NCBI GenBank assembly: GCA_035641315.1
Contig: DASQUK010000066.1
Coordinates: 1-34,599 of the forward strand
Source: DASQUK01 sp035641315
GTDB taxonomy: Bacteria; Actinomycetota; Acidimicrobiia; Acidimicrobiales; VFJN01
Reading direction: 5' to 3'
Length of the DNA stretch: 34,599 bases
This document shows, piece by piece, positions 7,606 through 15,774 of this stretch. The position numbers and the translations under genes are program-made. Under the pieces are notes generated by a model, which was given only the letters and a program-made list of their open reading frames with translations, was not told where the DNA came from and did not search any database. Position 1 is the first letter of the stretch, and each line of letters begins with the position of its first letter.

Positions 7606-9457
7606 CCCGAGATGGTACGTGGACGCTGGGTCGCGCCACGTCGCCGCCGGTCCCCGCCGCGGCGCCGGCGGCCTGGCGGGCGTGGTAGCTCGAGCGGGTC
7701 AGGGGGCTGGACTCGACGTGGGGAATGCCCAGGGCCTCGCCGACCTCCCGATAGCGCTCGAACGTCGCCGGCTCCACCCAGCGCGCCACCGGGAGGTGGT
7801 GGGTCGTGGGCCGTAGGTACTGGCCGATGGTCACGATGTCCACGCCCACCGCCCGCAGGTCGGCCAGCGTCGAGAGCACCTCGTCGTCGGACTCGCCCAT
7901 GCCCACGATGAGGCCCGACTTGGCCACGAGCTCCGCCTCCTTGGCCCGGGCGAGCACCGACAGGCTGCGGGCGTACCCGGCCGACGGGCGCACTGCGCGC
8001 TGCAGCCGGGGGACGGTCTCGACGTTGTGGTTCAGCACGTCGGGCCCGGCGTGGAAGATCGTGGCGAGCGACGCGTCGTCGCCCTTGCAGTCGGGGACGA
8101 GCACCTCGATTTGCACGCCGGGCGTGCGCCGCCGGATGGCCCGGATCGTCTCCGCGAACGCCGCTGCGCCGCCGTCGGACAGGTCGTCGCGGGCGACGGC
8201 AGTGACCACTGCGAAGCCCAGTCCCATCCGCTCGACCGCGTCGGCCACCCGCTCGGGCTCGGTGGCGTCGAGCGGCTCTGGGTGGCGGGTGTCGACCAGG
8301 CAGAATCCGCAGGCCCGCGTGCAGCGCTCGCCGTTGATCATGAACGTGGCGGTGCCATCGGCCCAGCACTCGAAGATGTTGGGGCAGCCGGCCTCCTCGC
8401 ACACGGTGACCAGCCCGAGGTCGCGCATCGTGTGCTTGAGCCGCAGGAAGCCGGGTGCGGTGCGGAACGTCGATCGGAGCCAGTCCGGCTTGCGAGTGCC
8501 GATCTCCAGGCCGTCGCCGACCCCGGCCTGCGCCAGCCGCCCCCGGAGCCGGACCGGGACGGCGCCGTCCCCATCGCTCGCGCCGCCGTCCGCCCCCGGC
8601 GTCCGGACCGGCACCGGCTCGCCCGGGCCCTCGCCCCGGCTGAACGCCGAGAGGTCGAGGCCCTCGGACGAGTGACGCCAGACGACGTCCTGGCGGTCGG
8701 CGCCGGCCCCCTTGCCCCACAGCGCTGTGGCACGGGCGGCGACGGCGTCGACCATGTCCCGCATCCCGACGTCGATGCCCTCGTCGGCCAGCGACGTCAC
8801 CTGCTTGTCCGGGATACCGCACGGCACGATGTAGCCCCAGTACCGCATGTCGGGCGCCACGTTGAGGGCGAAGCCGTGCATCGAGCGGCCCCGGGTGAGC
8901 CGCACGCCGATGGCGGCGATCTTGCGGGGATTGGCGCCGTCGGGATCGACCCACACGCCCGGGTACTCCCGCAGCCGCCCCACGTTGGGCAGCCCGACGT
9001 CTCCCAGCGCGTCGATCAGCAGCTGCTCGACGGACCGGACGTAGGCGACCGTGTCCGCCAAGTGCCGTCGCCTTTCGGCGCCGGCCCTTGGCACCGTTTC
9101 TCCCGCTCTTGCAGCTTCGCTGCGAGCCGCTCGGGCACGGCCTCGCGTTCGCTCGGCCTCCGGGCCGTACCTGTCCGCACCGCGCTTGGCCGGCAGCGAC
9201 ACGATGGGGTAACCGACGAGTTGACCGGGACCGTGGTAGGTGACGTCGCCTCCCCGGTCGGTGCGGACGAGCTCGGCCCCCACCTGGGCGGGCGGCACGA
9301 GCACGTGGCGCATGTCTGCCCGCTTGCCGAGCGTGTAGACGTGCGGGTGCTCGAGCAGCAGCAGGTGATCGTCGGGCGACGACGCGTGCATCGCCCGCTG
9401 CAGCGCCCACGCCTCGCGGTAGGGCACCCGTCCGAGCCAGCGGATCCGAAACGTCAT
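7595..9457 (-). CDS. lipB-lipA: LipB-LipA fusion: octanoyltransferase / lipoyl synthase
   Basis: Single continuous frame of 620 aa joining both steps of lipoate assembly. Residues 1-255 are octanoyltransferase (LipB): RGGDVTYHGPGQL (69-80), PRKIAAIGVRL with catalytic K179, and YIVPCGIPDKQVTSL with acyl-carrying C213. Residues 315-600 are lipoyl synthase (LipA): auxiliary-cluster cysteines C353, C358, C364 (CX4CX5C), radical-SAM cysteines C379, C383, C386 (CX3CX2C), and the C-terminal RSSYHA. About 50 Gly/Asp/Pro-rich residues link them. LipB would move octanoyl from ACP to a lipoyl domain, and LipA would insert two sulfurs. The substrate E2 is encoded immediately upstream. Residues 96-135 are an in-frame 40-residue insertion. 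The start at ATG 9457 follows GGAG. Confidence 0.95.
   Translation of the reverse strand: MTFRIRWLGRVPYREAWALQRAMHASSPDDHLLLLEHPHVYTLGKRADMRHVLVPPAQVGAELVRTDRGGDVTYHGPGQLVGYPIVSLPAKRGADRYGPEAERTRGRARAARSEAARAGETVPRAGAERRRHLADTVAYVRSVEQLLIDALGDVGLPNVGRLREYPGVWVDPDGANPRKIAAIGVRLTRGRSMHGFALNVAPDMRYWGYIVPCGIPDKQVTSLADEGIDVGMRDMVDAVAARATALWGKGAGADRQDVVWRHSSEGLDLSAFSRGEGPGEPVPVRTPGADGGASDGDGAVPVRLRGRLAQAGVGDGLEIGTRKPDWLRSTFRTAPGFLRLKHTMRDLGLVTVCEEAGCPNIFECWADGTATFMINGERCTRACGFCLVDTRHPEPLDATEPERVADAVERMGLGFAVVTAVARDDLSDGGAAAFAETIRAIRRRTPGVQIEVLVPDCKGDDASLATIFHAGPDVLNHNVETVPRLQRAVRPSAGYARSLSVLARAKEAELVAKSGLIVGMGESDDEVLSTLADLRAVGVDIVTIGQYLRPTTHHLPVARWVEPATFERYREVGEALGIPHVESSPLTRSSYHARQAAGAAAGTGGDVARPSVHVPSRDAG
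9059..9178. repeat. Palindromic repeat inserted in-frame in lipB
   Basis: An extra 120 bp (40 codons) interrupts the LipB domain. A 7-bp direct repeat TGTCCGC stands at 9052-9058 and again at 9172-9178, consistent with a target-site duplication. Excising one repeat unit restores SLPAKRGADTVAYVR, the length and pattern expected of LipB. The insert includes a 5-bp stem with TTC loop (9111-9123) and shares 29 of 32 nt (9104-9135) with a second copy at 9465-9496. Confidence 0.8.
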
Positions 9458-9463
9458 TGCTCT

Positions 9464-9536
9464 CCGCTCTTGCTGCTTCGCAGCGGGCCGCTCGGGCCTC
9501 GCTCGCTCTCTCGCCCTTCGGGACGCTCGCTCATGG
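9464..9536. repeat. Second copy of the palindromic repeat
   Basis: Intergenic copy between the E2 and lipB-lipA genes. Nucleotides 9465-9496 match 9104-9135 at 29 of 32 positions, and similarity continues more weakly to the right (GCCTCGC, CGGG). The stem is GCTGC-TTC-GCAGC here and GCAGC-TTC-GCTGC in the other copy. It nearly fills the 85-bp gap and abuts the lipB-lipA ribosome binding site. Confidence 0.7.
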
Positions 9537-9542
9537 CCGAGT

Positions 9543-11087
9543 TCAGGCGAGCTCGGGGGCCCAGTCGCGGGTCTCGATGATCTCCTTGATCTCCCGCAGG
9601 AACGAGGAGGCGTAGGCGCCGTCGAACGCCCGGTGGTCCCAGGTGAGCGTGATGTTGCCCACCGAGTGGATGGCGATCCCCTCGCTGCCGTCGGGCAGGT
9701 CGATCACGACCGGGCGCCGCTTGACCCCGTCGGTGGAGACGATCGCCACCTGCGGCTGGTTGATGATCGGCAGCGTCATGGTGGTGCCGAACGGGCCGGG
9801 GTTGGTGATGGTGAACGTCCCCCCGGCGATGTCGTCGGGGCCCAGTTGCTTGCCCCGGGCCCGCCGGGCCAGGTCGCTGATCTCGCGGGCCAGCGCCCGT
9901 AGCCGCTTGCCGTCGGCGTCGTGGATGACCGGCACCATCAGCCCCTTGAAGTCGAGGTCGACGGCGATGCCGAGGTTGACGTAGTTGTGCACGATCAGCT
10001 CGTTCTCGCCGAAGCTGGCGTTGACCTCGGGGTACTCCCGGATCGCGTCGACCACGGCCCGGCTGATGAACGGCAGGTAGGTGAGGCTGAAGCCCTCGGC
10101 GGCCTTGAACGCCTCCCGCTCGGCGGACCGCACCCGCTCCACGCCCTCGAAGTCGACCTCGATCGACGCGTACACGTGCGCCGAGGTCTGCTTCGAGCGG
10201 ATCATGTGCTCGGCCGTCCGCCGCCGAATGTTGGTGTGGGCGATGGTGGTGTCTCCCCCGGCGACGCGCCGGGCGGCGGGCTGCGGCGCCGGCGCCTGCG
10301 CCGCCGGGGCGGCGGCGGGTGCGGGCGCTGCGGGCTGCGCGGGAGCGGCGGGCGCTGCCGGTTGGGCCGGAGCCGCCGGCGCCGCCGGCGCTGCCGGAGC
10401 TGTCGGTGCGGCCGGGGCGGGTGCCGCGGCGGCTGCAGCCGCGCCGCCCTGATCGAGCATGGACAGCACGTCGTTGCGGGTGATGCGTCCCCCCGGCCCG
10501 GTGCCCACGATGGCGGCGGGGTCGAGGTTGTTCTCGGAGATCAGCCGTCGCACGACCGGGGACAGCAGACGGCCGTTGCTCGCGGGCGCCCCCTCGGCCG
10601 GCGCCGCCGGTGCGGGCGCCGGGGCCTCGGGGGCCGGGGGCGCCTGCGCCGCCGGCGCCGCGGCAGGTTCCTGGGACGGTTGTGGTTGCTCGGCAACCGT
10701 TTCGGTCCCGGAAGCAGGGGCGGCCTCGGCCGGTTGCCCGGGTGGCGCCTCTGCGGGCGCCTCCTCGGCCGGCGCCTCCGCCGGTGCTTGCTCCTCGGCG
10801 GCGGGTGGCTCGGCGGGCGCCTGCTCAGCCGGCGCCTCGGCAGGGGCGGCCCCGGCGTCGCCGATGCGGGCGAGCACGACGCCGACGTCCACCGTCTCGC
10901 CCTCCGGCACCAGGATCTCGGAGAGCACGCCGCTCACCGGCGACGGCACCTCGGAGTCGACCTTGTCGGTCGAGACCTCGAACAACGGCTCGTCCTCGGC
11001 GACCTGCTCGCCGACCTGCTTGAACCACTTGGTGATCGTGCCCTCGGTGACGGTCTCACCGAGCTGGGGCATCTGGATGTCGCCCAT
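9543..11087 (-). CDS. sucB: 2-oxoacid dehydrogenase E2 acyltransferase
   Basis: Dihydrolipoamide acyltransferase of 514 aa, the core of a 2-oxoacid dehydrogenase complex. It has one lipoyl domain (1-78) with lipoylation site K42 in STDKVDSE, an Ala/Pro/Glu linker (79-170), an E1/E3-binding domain (174-212, SPVVRRLISENNLDP), a second Ala/Pro linker (213-272), and the catalytic domain (280-514) with H485 and D489 in DHRAFDGA. The ATG at 11087 has AAAGGA upstream; a longer frame upstream is antisense shadow. Actinobacterial annotations usually call this SucB/DlaT. Whether it serves pyruvate, 2-oxoglutarate or branched-chain acids cannot be told, because no E1 gene is here. It lies 14 bp after the E3 gene in the same operon. 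Confidence 0.93.
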   Translation of the reverse strand: MGDIQMPQLGETVTEGTITKWFKQVGEQVAEDEPLFEVSTDKVDSEVPSPVSGVLSEILVPEGETVDVGVVLARIGDAGAAPAEAPAEQAPAEPPAAEEQAPAEAPAEEAPAEAPPGQPAEAAPASGTETVAEQPQPSQEPAAAPAAQAPPAPEAPAPAPAAPAEGAPASNGRLLSPVVRRLISENNLDPAAIVGTGPGGRITRNDVLSMLDQGGAAAAAAAPAPAAPTAPAAPAAPAAPAQPAAPAAPAQPAAPAPAAAPAAQAPAPQPAARRVAGGDTTIAHTNIRRRTAEHMIRSKQTSAHVYASIEVDFEGVERVRSAEREAFKAAEGFSLTYLPFISRAVVDAIREYPEVNASFGENELIVHNYVNLGIAVDLDFKGLMVPVIHDADGKRLRALAREISDLARRARGKQLGPDDIAGGTFTITNPGPFGTTMTLPIINQPQVAIVSTDGVKRRPVVIDLPDGSEGIAIHSVGNITLTWDHRAFDGAYASSFLREIKEIIETRDWAPELA

Positions 11088-11101
11088 CGGGTCCTTTCGA
11101 T

Positions 11102-12514
11102 CTAGTGCAGCCGGCGGCCGGTCATGTCGAGCACCGTGTCGCCGAACAACTCCGACAGCGTGGGATGCGGCTGGATGAACTGGGCCACCTCGTCGACGGT
11201 GGCCTCCCAGTTGACGGCCAGGTAGCCCTGCCCCAGCTGCTCGGTCACCCACGGCCCGACCATGTGCACGCCGATGATCTGGCCGGCCCGGCCGTCGGGG
11301 CCCTTGGCGGCGATGATCTTCACCAGCCCCTCCTGGTCGCCGATGATCTTGGCCCGGCTGTTGGCGCTGTAGCGGTGCTTGGAGGCGACGACGTCGAAGC
11401 CGGCCTCCTTGGCCGAGTCCTCGGTGTGGCCGGCGAACGCCACCTCGGGCTGGCAGTAGATGCCCCACGGCACGCGGCCGTAATCGATCGGCACCGCCGG
11501 CTCCCCGAGGATGCCAGTGATGGCCACGATCGCCTCGGCGAAGCCCACGTGCGCCAGCTGCGGCGTGTTGATGCAGTCGCCCACTGCCCACACGCCCTGC
11601 TCTCCGGTGCGGCACAGCTCGTCGACGACCACGAACCCCCGCTCGTCGATCTGCACACCCGTGCCGTCGAGGCCGAGGTCCTCGGTGGCCGGCTTGCGGC
11701 CGACCGAGACGACGACCACGTCGGTCTTGATGGGATCGCCGCCCTCGACGTTGACGACGGTCCCGCCGTCCGACGGCTCGTGCCCGGTGACCTTGACGCC
11801 GGTGCGGACCTCGATCCCCCGCTTCTTGAACGACCGCTCGACGACCTGGGCGGCGTCCTTGTCGACCCCGGGCAGGATCTTGGGCAGCACCTCCAGCACG
11901 GTCACCTGCGTGCCCATGTCGGCCAGCATCGAGGCGAACTCGCAGCCGATCGCCCCGCCGCCGATGATCACCGCGGTGCCCGGCACCTCGGGGATCGACA
12001 GCACCTCGTCGGACGTCATGACGATCTTGCCGTCGACGTCGAAGCCGGGGATGGAGCGGACCTCGGAGCCCGCCGCAATGATCACGGCATCGCCGGTCAC
12101 CTCGACGTCGCCCGACTCGCCGCCGGAGATGGTGACCCGGCGACCGGCGTGCAGCCGGCCGTGCCCGTCGTAGATCGTCACCTTCCGGCCCTTGAGCAGC
12201 GTCGTCACGCCGCCCACCAGCTCGTCGACGACCGCCTGTTTGCGCTGCATGGTCACCGACCAGTCGACCTGGGGCTCGCCGGCGTTGATGCCGAACGACG
12301 CCGCCTCCTGGACGGTCCGGTAGACGTGGGCGGTCTCGAGCAGCTCCTTGGCGGGGATGCAGCCCACGTTGAGGCAGGTGCCCCCGACCCAGCGCTTCTC
12401 GACGAGGGCCATGTTGAGCCCGGCGCTGGCGCCGTAGAGCGCCGCTGCGTAGCCGCCGGGGCCGCCGCCGATGACGACGACGTCGAAGTGATCGGCCGTG
12501 GGGACCACCTCCAA
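11102..12514 (-). CDS. lpdA: Dihydrolipoamide dehydrogenase (E3)
   Basis: FAD-dependent disulfide reductase of 470 aa that reoxidises dihydrolipoyl groups on E2 with NAD+. It shows the N-terminal FAD motif VIGGGPGG, the redox pair C47/C52 in GGTCLNVGCIPAK (usual form IPSK), the NAD motif VIIGGGAIGCEFAS, the second FAD motif WAVGDC, and the C-terminal catalytic H450 and E455 in HPTLSE. The start is uncertain: TTG at 12514 or GTG at 12508. The Rossmann strand begins about 10 residues later, so the true start is close. It heads the E3-E2-LipBA-M24 gene run, making a compact lipoyl-metabolism operon. Confidence 0.95.
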   Translation of the reverse strand: MEVVPTADHFDVVVIGGGPGGYAAALYGASAGLNMALVEKRWVGGTCLNVGCIPAKELLETAHVYRTVQEAASFGINAGEPQVDWSVTMQRKQAVVDELVGGVTTLLKGRKVTIYDGHGRLHAGRRVTISGGESGDVEVTGDAVIIAAGSEVRSIPGFDVDGKIVMTSDEVLSIPEVPGTAVIIGGGAIGCEFASMLADMGTQVTVLEVLPKILPGVDKDAAQVVERSFKKRGIEVRTGVKVTGHEPSDGGTVVNVEGGDPIKTDVVVVSVGRKPATEDLGLDGTGVQIDERGFVVVDELCRTGEQGVWAVGDCINTPQLAHVGFAEAIVAITGILGEPAVPIDYGRVPWGIYCQPEVAFAGHTEDSAKEAGFDVVASKHRYSANSRAKIIGDQEGLVKIIAAKGPDGRAGQIIGVHMVGPWVTEQLGQGYLAVNWEATVDEVAQFIQPHPTLSELFGDTVLDMTGRRLH

Positions 12515-12579
12515 GGATCGTGTGGTGGGCCGTACGCCGCGACTCTACCGGCCGGATCCCGAGCGCTGACCAGGCTCCC

Positions 12580-12669
12580 TCAGAGCACCAGGGCCACCTG
12601 GATGGCGAATGCCACCAGGATGGCCAGGCCGCAGAGGAGGGCCGCGAAGATCAGGCGCCGGGTGCTCAA
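12580..12669 (-). CDS. 29-aa single-helix membrane peptide
   Basis: Short frame of 30 codons starting at TTG 12669: STRR at the N-terminus, then one continuous hydrophobic segment containing AALLCGLAILVAFAIQVALV, and a stop. Positive residues before a single transmembrane helix suggest N-in membrane insertion. It lies 65 bp upstream of lpdA on the same strand. No Shine-Dalgarno is clear. The Cys-Gly in the helix resembles short actinobacterial membrane peptides I have seen annotated as hypothetical, but I cannot name a family. It could be a leader peptide or a chance frame. Confidence 0.45.
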   Translation of the reverse strand: MSTRRLIFAALLCGLAILVAFAIQVALVL

Positions 12670-12835
12670 TTGATCGCTCGCTCACTTGGCTCGCTCACAG
12701 GGTCCGCCCGCGAGGTTAGGTCGGCCATCTGCCAGACCCGTGGCGAACCGGCGTCCCAAAGCGCCGAAAACCGTCCTCGTCACAACCGAACGCCGGAACA
12801 AGCGCCGGCGCCACGGCGCTACGGTGCCCTGCCGC

Positions 12836-14248
12836 ATGCCCGCGCCCCCCGGACTCCCGGCCTCCTACGCCCCCCGGCTCGAGGCCCATCTGGCCGAGCT
12901 GAGCGCCGGGCACGGCGTGCCGGGCGCCGTGTGCGGCGTCGTCTCCGGGGACGAGACGACCGTGGCGACGTGTGGCGTGGCCAACGCCGCCACCGGCGTC
13001 GAGGTCACCCCGGACACGCTGTTCCAGCTCGGGTCCCTCAGCAAGCTGTACACCACGACCCTGCTGCTCCAGGCGCAGGCCGCCGGCTTGGCGGCGCTGG
13101 ACGAGCCAGTGCGGGCCCAGCTCCAGGAGTTCTCGGTGGCCGACCCGGGCGCCACCATCGAGATCACGCCCCGCCACCTGCTCACCCACACGAGCGGCAT
13201 CGAGGGTGACCACCTGGTCGACACCGGCTGGAACGACGACGCGCTCCAGCGCTACGTGGCCACGCTCGCGGCGCTCGGCCAGATCCATCCGCCGGAGGAG
13301 ACCTACAGCTTCTGCAACACCGGGTTCGGCGTGGCCGGCCGGCTGCTCGAGGTGGCCACCGGCGACCACTTCGACCGGGTGCTTCGGCGGCGCCTGGCCC
13401 GCCCGCTCGGCTGTACGTCCACGCTCACGCTGCCCCAGCACGCGCTGCTCCACCGAGTCGCGGCCGGCCACGTCCACGCGCCGGGAGGCGCCGCGACCCG
13501 CCAGCAGCGCTGGTCCCTGGCCCGCTCCAACGGCCCCATGGGGGGCGTGATGGCGCCGGCGGCCGAGCTGCTCGCCTTCGCCCGGCTGCACCTCGACGGG
13601 GGCCGGGCGGCCGACGGGGCCTACCTGCTCACCCCCGCCGCGGTGGCCAGCATGCAGGAGCCGCAGGTGGAATCGCCCCTGCCGGGCGAGGAGCAGGCGC
13701 TGGGCTGGACCGTGCGCCGTTGGGGGACGCTCACCTGCCTCGGGCAGGACGCCGACACCATCGGCCAGCGGGCCTTCCTGCGGGTGGTGCCGGAGCGCCG
13801 CTTCGCCCTGTGCGTGCTCACCAACAGCCCGCCGGGAGTGGCGCTCGCCCGGGAGCTGATCGGCCGAGTGGCGGCCGACCTGCTCGACGTCGATGCATCT
13901 CCCGTGGCGCCGCGTCCCGAGCCGGCCGCGGCGCTCGACCTCGGCCGCTACGTCGGCAGCTACGAGCGGCTGCACCAACGGGTGGACGTCGCGGCGGACC
14001 CGGAGGCCGGCCCCGACACAGGCAGGCCGGCGGCCCTCGTCGCCAGCACCGAGCCATCGGGCGTGCTCGGTGCGCTCGGGATCGAGCCGCTGCGCCTGTC
14101 CCTGCGGTTGGTGGATCCGGAGGCCGGCGCCTTCGTGACCCGCGATCCCCGCACCGGCACGGAGGAGATGGTCGTGTTCGCCGGATCGGGCGACGGCGCG
14201 GCGTCCGGCGTCTACCTGGACGGCCGGCTCCACCGCCGCGTCGGCTGA
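12836..14248 (+). CDS. Beta-lactamase-fold serine hydrolase, altered motifs
   Basis: Protein of 470 aa with a class C beta-lactamase/PBP-like domain (PF00144 type, about 10-380) and a C-terminal beta-barrel-like domain (LGRYVGSYERL onwards). The nucleophile motif SxxK is intact (S67, K70, in QLGSLSK). The second motif, normally YxN, reads F159-C160-N161 within TYSFCNTGFG, so the general-base Tyr is missing. The third motif, normally H-x-G, reads Q304-D305-A306 within LGQDADTIGQ. There is no signal peptide from the ATG at 12836, so it is probably cytoplasmic. A -10-like TACGGT lies at 12820-12825. It may be an esterase-like enzyme with modified chemistry or a non-hydrolytic relative. Confidence 0.85.
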   Translation: MPAPPGLPASYAPRLEAHLAELSAGHGVPGAVCGVVSGDETTVATCGVANAATGVEVTPDTLFQLGSLSKLYTTTLLLQAQAAGLAALDEPVRAQLQEFSVADPGATIEITPRHLLTHTSGIEGDHLVDTGWNDDALQRYVATLAALGQIHPPEETYSFCNTGFGVAGRLLEVATGDHFDRVLRRRLARPLGCTSTLTLPQHALLHRVAAGHVHAPGGAATRQQRWSLARSNGPMGGVMAPAAELLAFARLHLDGGRAADGAYLLTPAAVASMQEPQVESPLPGEEQALGWTVRRWGTLTCLGQDADTIGQRAFLRVVPERRFALCVLTNSPPGVALARELIGRVAADLLDVDASPVAPRPEPAAALDLGRYVGSYERLHQRVDVAADPEAGPDTGRPAALVASTEPSGVLGALGIEPLRLSLRLVDPEAGAFVTRDPRTGTEEMVVFAGSGDGAASGVYLDGRLHRRVG

Positions 14249-14256
14249 GGACCCGG

Positions 14257-14928
14257 TCAGACCCCGGTGAGGATCGCCCTCACCTCGTCGATGCTGTCGG
14301 CCGTCACCAGCACCAAGACCTCGTCGCCGGGGAGCAGCCGCGTATCGCCGCGGGGGACGACGACCCGGTCGTTGCGCAGCACCGCCACCACCGTCGAGTC
14401 GCGCGGGAAGTCGAGCCCCATCACCTCGTTGTTGGCCGCCGGGCTCTCGCTGGCCAGCGTCACCTCGATCAGGCTGGCCCGCCCGCCCTCGAACGACAGC
14501 AGCCGCACCAGCGACCCCACGCTCACCGCCTCCTCGACCAGCGCCGTCAGCAGGTGCGGGGTCGACACGGCCACGTCGACGCCCCAGTTCTCGTTGAACA
14601 GCCACTCGTTCTTGGGGTTGTTGACCCGGGCCACGACCCGGGGCACGGCAAACTCCTGCTTGGCCAGCAGGCTGATGACCAGGTTGTCCTCGTCGTCACC
14701 GGTGACCGCCGCCACCACGTCGGCGTCGCTCAACCCGATGCCGCGCAGGCTCTCGACCTCGCAGGCGTCGGCCACGTGCCACGTTGCGCCCGCCGGGTAA
14801 CCGGTCGACCGCATGCGGCTGACGTGGTCGCCGTCCTGCTCGATGATGTGGACCTCGTGCCCGGCCCGCTGGAGCTCGTCGGCGATGAACGTGCCAACGG
14901 CGCCACCGCCGGCGATGACGACCTTCAT
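14257..14928 (-). CDS. TrkA-family K+ uptake regulatory protein (second of pair)
   Basis: Cytoplasmic regulator of 223 aa: an N-terminal TrkA-N/RCK Rossmann domain (MKVVIAGGGAVGTFIADEL, Gly motif at 7-12, acidic IIEQD at the end of strand 2) that binds NAD(H) or nucleotides, and a C-terminal TrkA-C domain (about 140-223). Such proteins gate Trk/Ktr-type potassium channels. ATG 14928 sits at the start of the Rossmann strand; the longer frame is rejected. It lies 79 bp downstream of a second TrkA-type gene, like the CeoB/CeoC pair of mycobacteria. The gap contains a 7-bp stem hairpin (14942-14958). No Trk membrane subunit is in the window. Confidence 0.9.
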   Translation of the reverse strand: MKVVIAGGGAVGTFIADELQRAGHEVHIIEQDGDHVSRMRSTGYPAGATWHVADACEVESLRGIGLSDADVVAAVTGDDEDNLVISLLAKQEFAVPRVVARVNNPKNEWLFNENWGVDVAVSTPHLLTALVEEAVSVGSLVRLLSFEGGRASLIEVTLASESPAANNEVMGLDFPRDSTVVAVLRNDRVVVPRGDTRLLPGDEVLVLVTADSIDEVRAILTGV

Positions 14929-15007
14929 AAAGGGCCCCCGACTCGGCCGAAGGCCGAGGCCGTCATCGTCCGTGCTGCAGGGCGGGGTGTGGATGGGCGC
15001 CGCACGT

Positions 15008-15688
15008 TCATCTGTGCCCACTCCCGCCGCGGGACCGGGCGGCGCTGCCGAGGTGCTCGTCGACCTCGAAGACCCGGCCGGTGGCGACGGCGAGGTACAC
15101 GATGTCGCCGTCCTGGGTGACGAGGTCGGGCGTCGCGATCTGGGCGTTGCCCATGCGGGATACTGCGACCGCCCGGGCCACGCCCGGGATCTCGATCTCG
15201 CCGAGCGGGCGCCCCGCCCAGCTGGCGGCCACCTCCCGCTCCACCAGGGCCACGCCGGCGCTGGGATCGATCCAGTCGCTCTCCTCGGCGTCGGGGATCA
15301 GCCGGCGCAGGACCCGGTCGATGGTCCACTGGACGGTGGCGATCGTGGGGATGCCGAGTCGCTCGTAGATCACGGCCCGCCTCGGGTCGTAGATGCGGGC
15401 GACGACCCGTTCGATGCCGAACGTCTCGCGGGCCACCCGGGCGATGAGGATGTTGGAGTTGTCGCCGCTGGTCACCGCCGCCACGGCGTCGGCGTCGTGG
15501 ATGCCGGCCTCCTCCAGGCGCTCGCGGTCGAAGCCCACGCCGATTACCTGCTTGCCCGAGAAGCCGCTGTGGAGCCGCCGAAACGCCCGCGGGTTCTTGT
15601 CGACGATGGCGACCGAATGGCCCTTGTCCTCGATTATGCGGGCGAGTCCGGAGCCGACCCGCCCGCAGCCGACGATCACCACGTGCAT
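15008..15688 (-). CDS. TrkA-family K+ uptake regulatory protein (first of pair)
   Basis: RCK-domain protein of 226 aa paired with the gene downstream. The N-terminal Rossmann fold begins MHVVIVGCGRVGSGLARII, with GxGxxG and the acidic VDKN after strand 2, followed by AVTSGDNSNILIA and RIYDPRRAVIYERLG, typical TrkA-N. The C-terminal TrkA-C domain covers about 135-215. The ATG at 15688 matches the family N-terminus; an upstream in-frame extension is basic and unlike the family. With its partner it probably forms a heteromeric gating ring for a potassium transporter encoded elsewhere. Confidence 0.9.
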   Translation of the reverse strand: MHVVIVGCGRVGSGLARIIEDKGHSVAIVDKNPRAFRRLHSGFSGKQVIGVGFDRERLEEAGIHDADAVAAVTSGDNSNILIARVARETFGIERVVARIYDPRRAVIYERLGIPTIATVQWTIDRVLRRLIPDAEESDWIDPSAGVALVEREVAASWAGRPLGEIEIPGVARAVAVSRMGNAQIATPDLVTQDGDIVYLAVATGRVFEVDEHLGSAARSRGGSGHR

Positions 15689-15774
15689 CGGGCCGACGCT
15701 ACTGCACTGCTGGCCAGGGCTTGGAACCCCTCGGAGGGGCGGGCGCAGCTCGCCCTTGCGCCGTCGCAACTCTG

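Noticed and set aside
12671..12697. Repeated GTGAGCGAGC-like units (minus strand) near the lpdA upstream region
   Set aside because: Two short imperfect units in low-complexity DNA; similar fragments occur near 6486 and 9500, but they are too short to call a repeat family from this window.
14942..14958. Hairpin CTCGGCC-GAA-GGCCGAG between the two TrkA-type genes as a terminator
   Set aside because: It lies between two co-directional, functionally paired genes 79 bp apart. An intercistronic processing or stabilising role is as likely, so it is not listed as a terminator.
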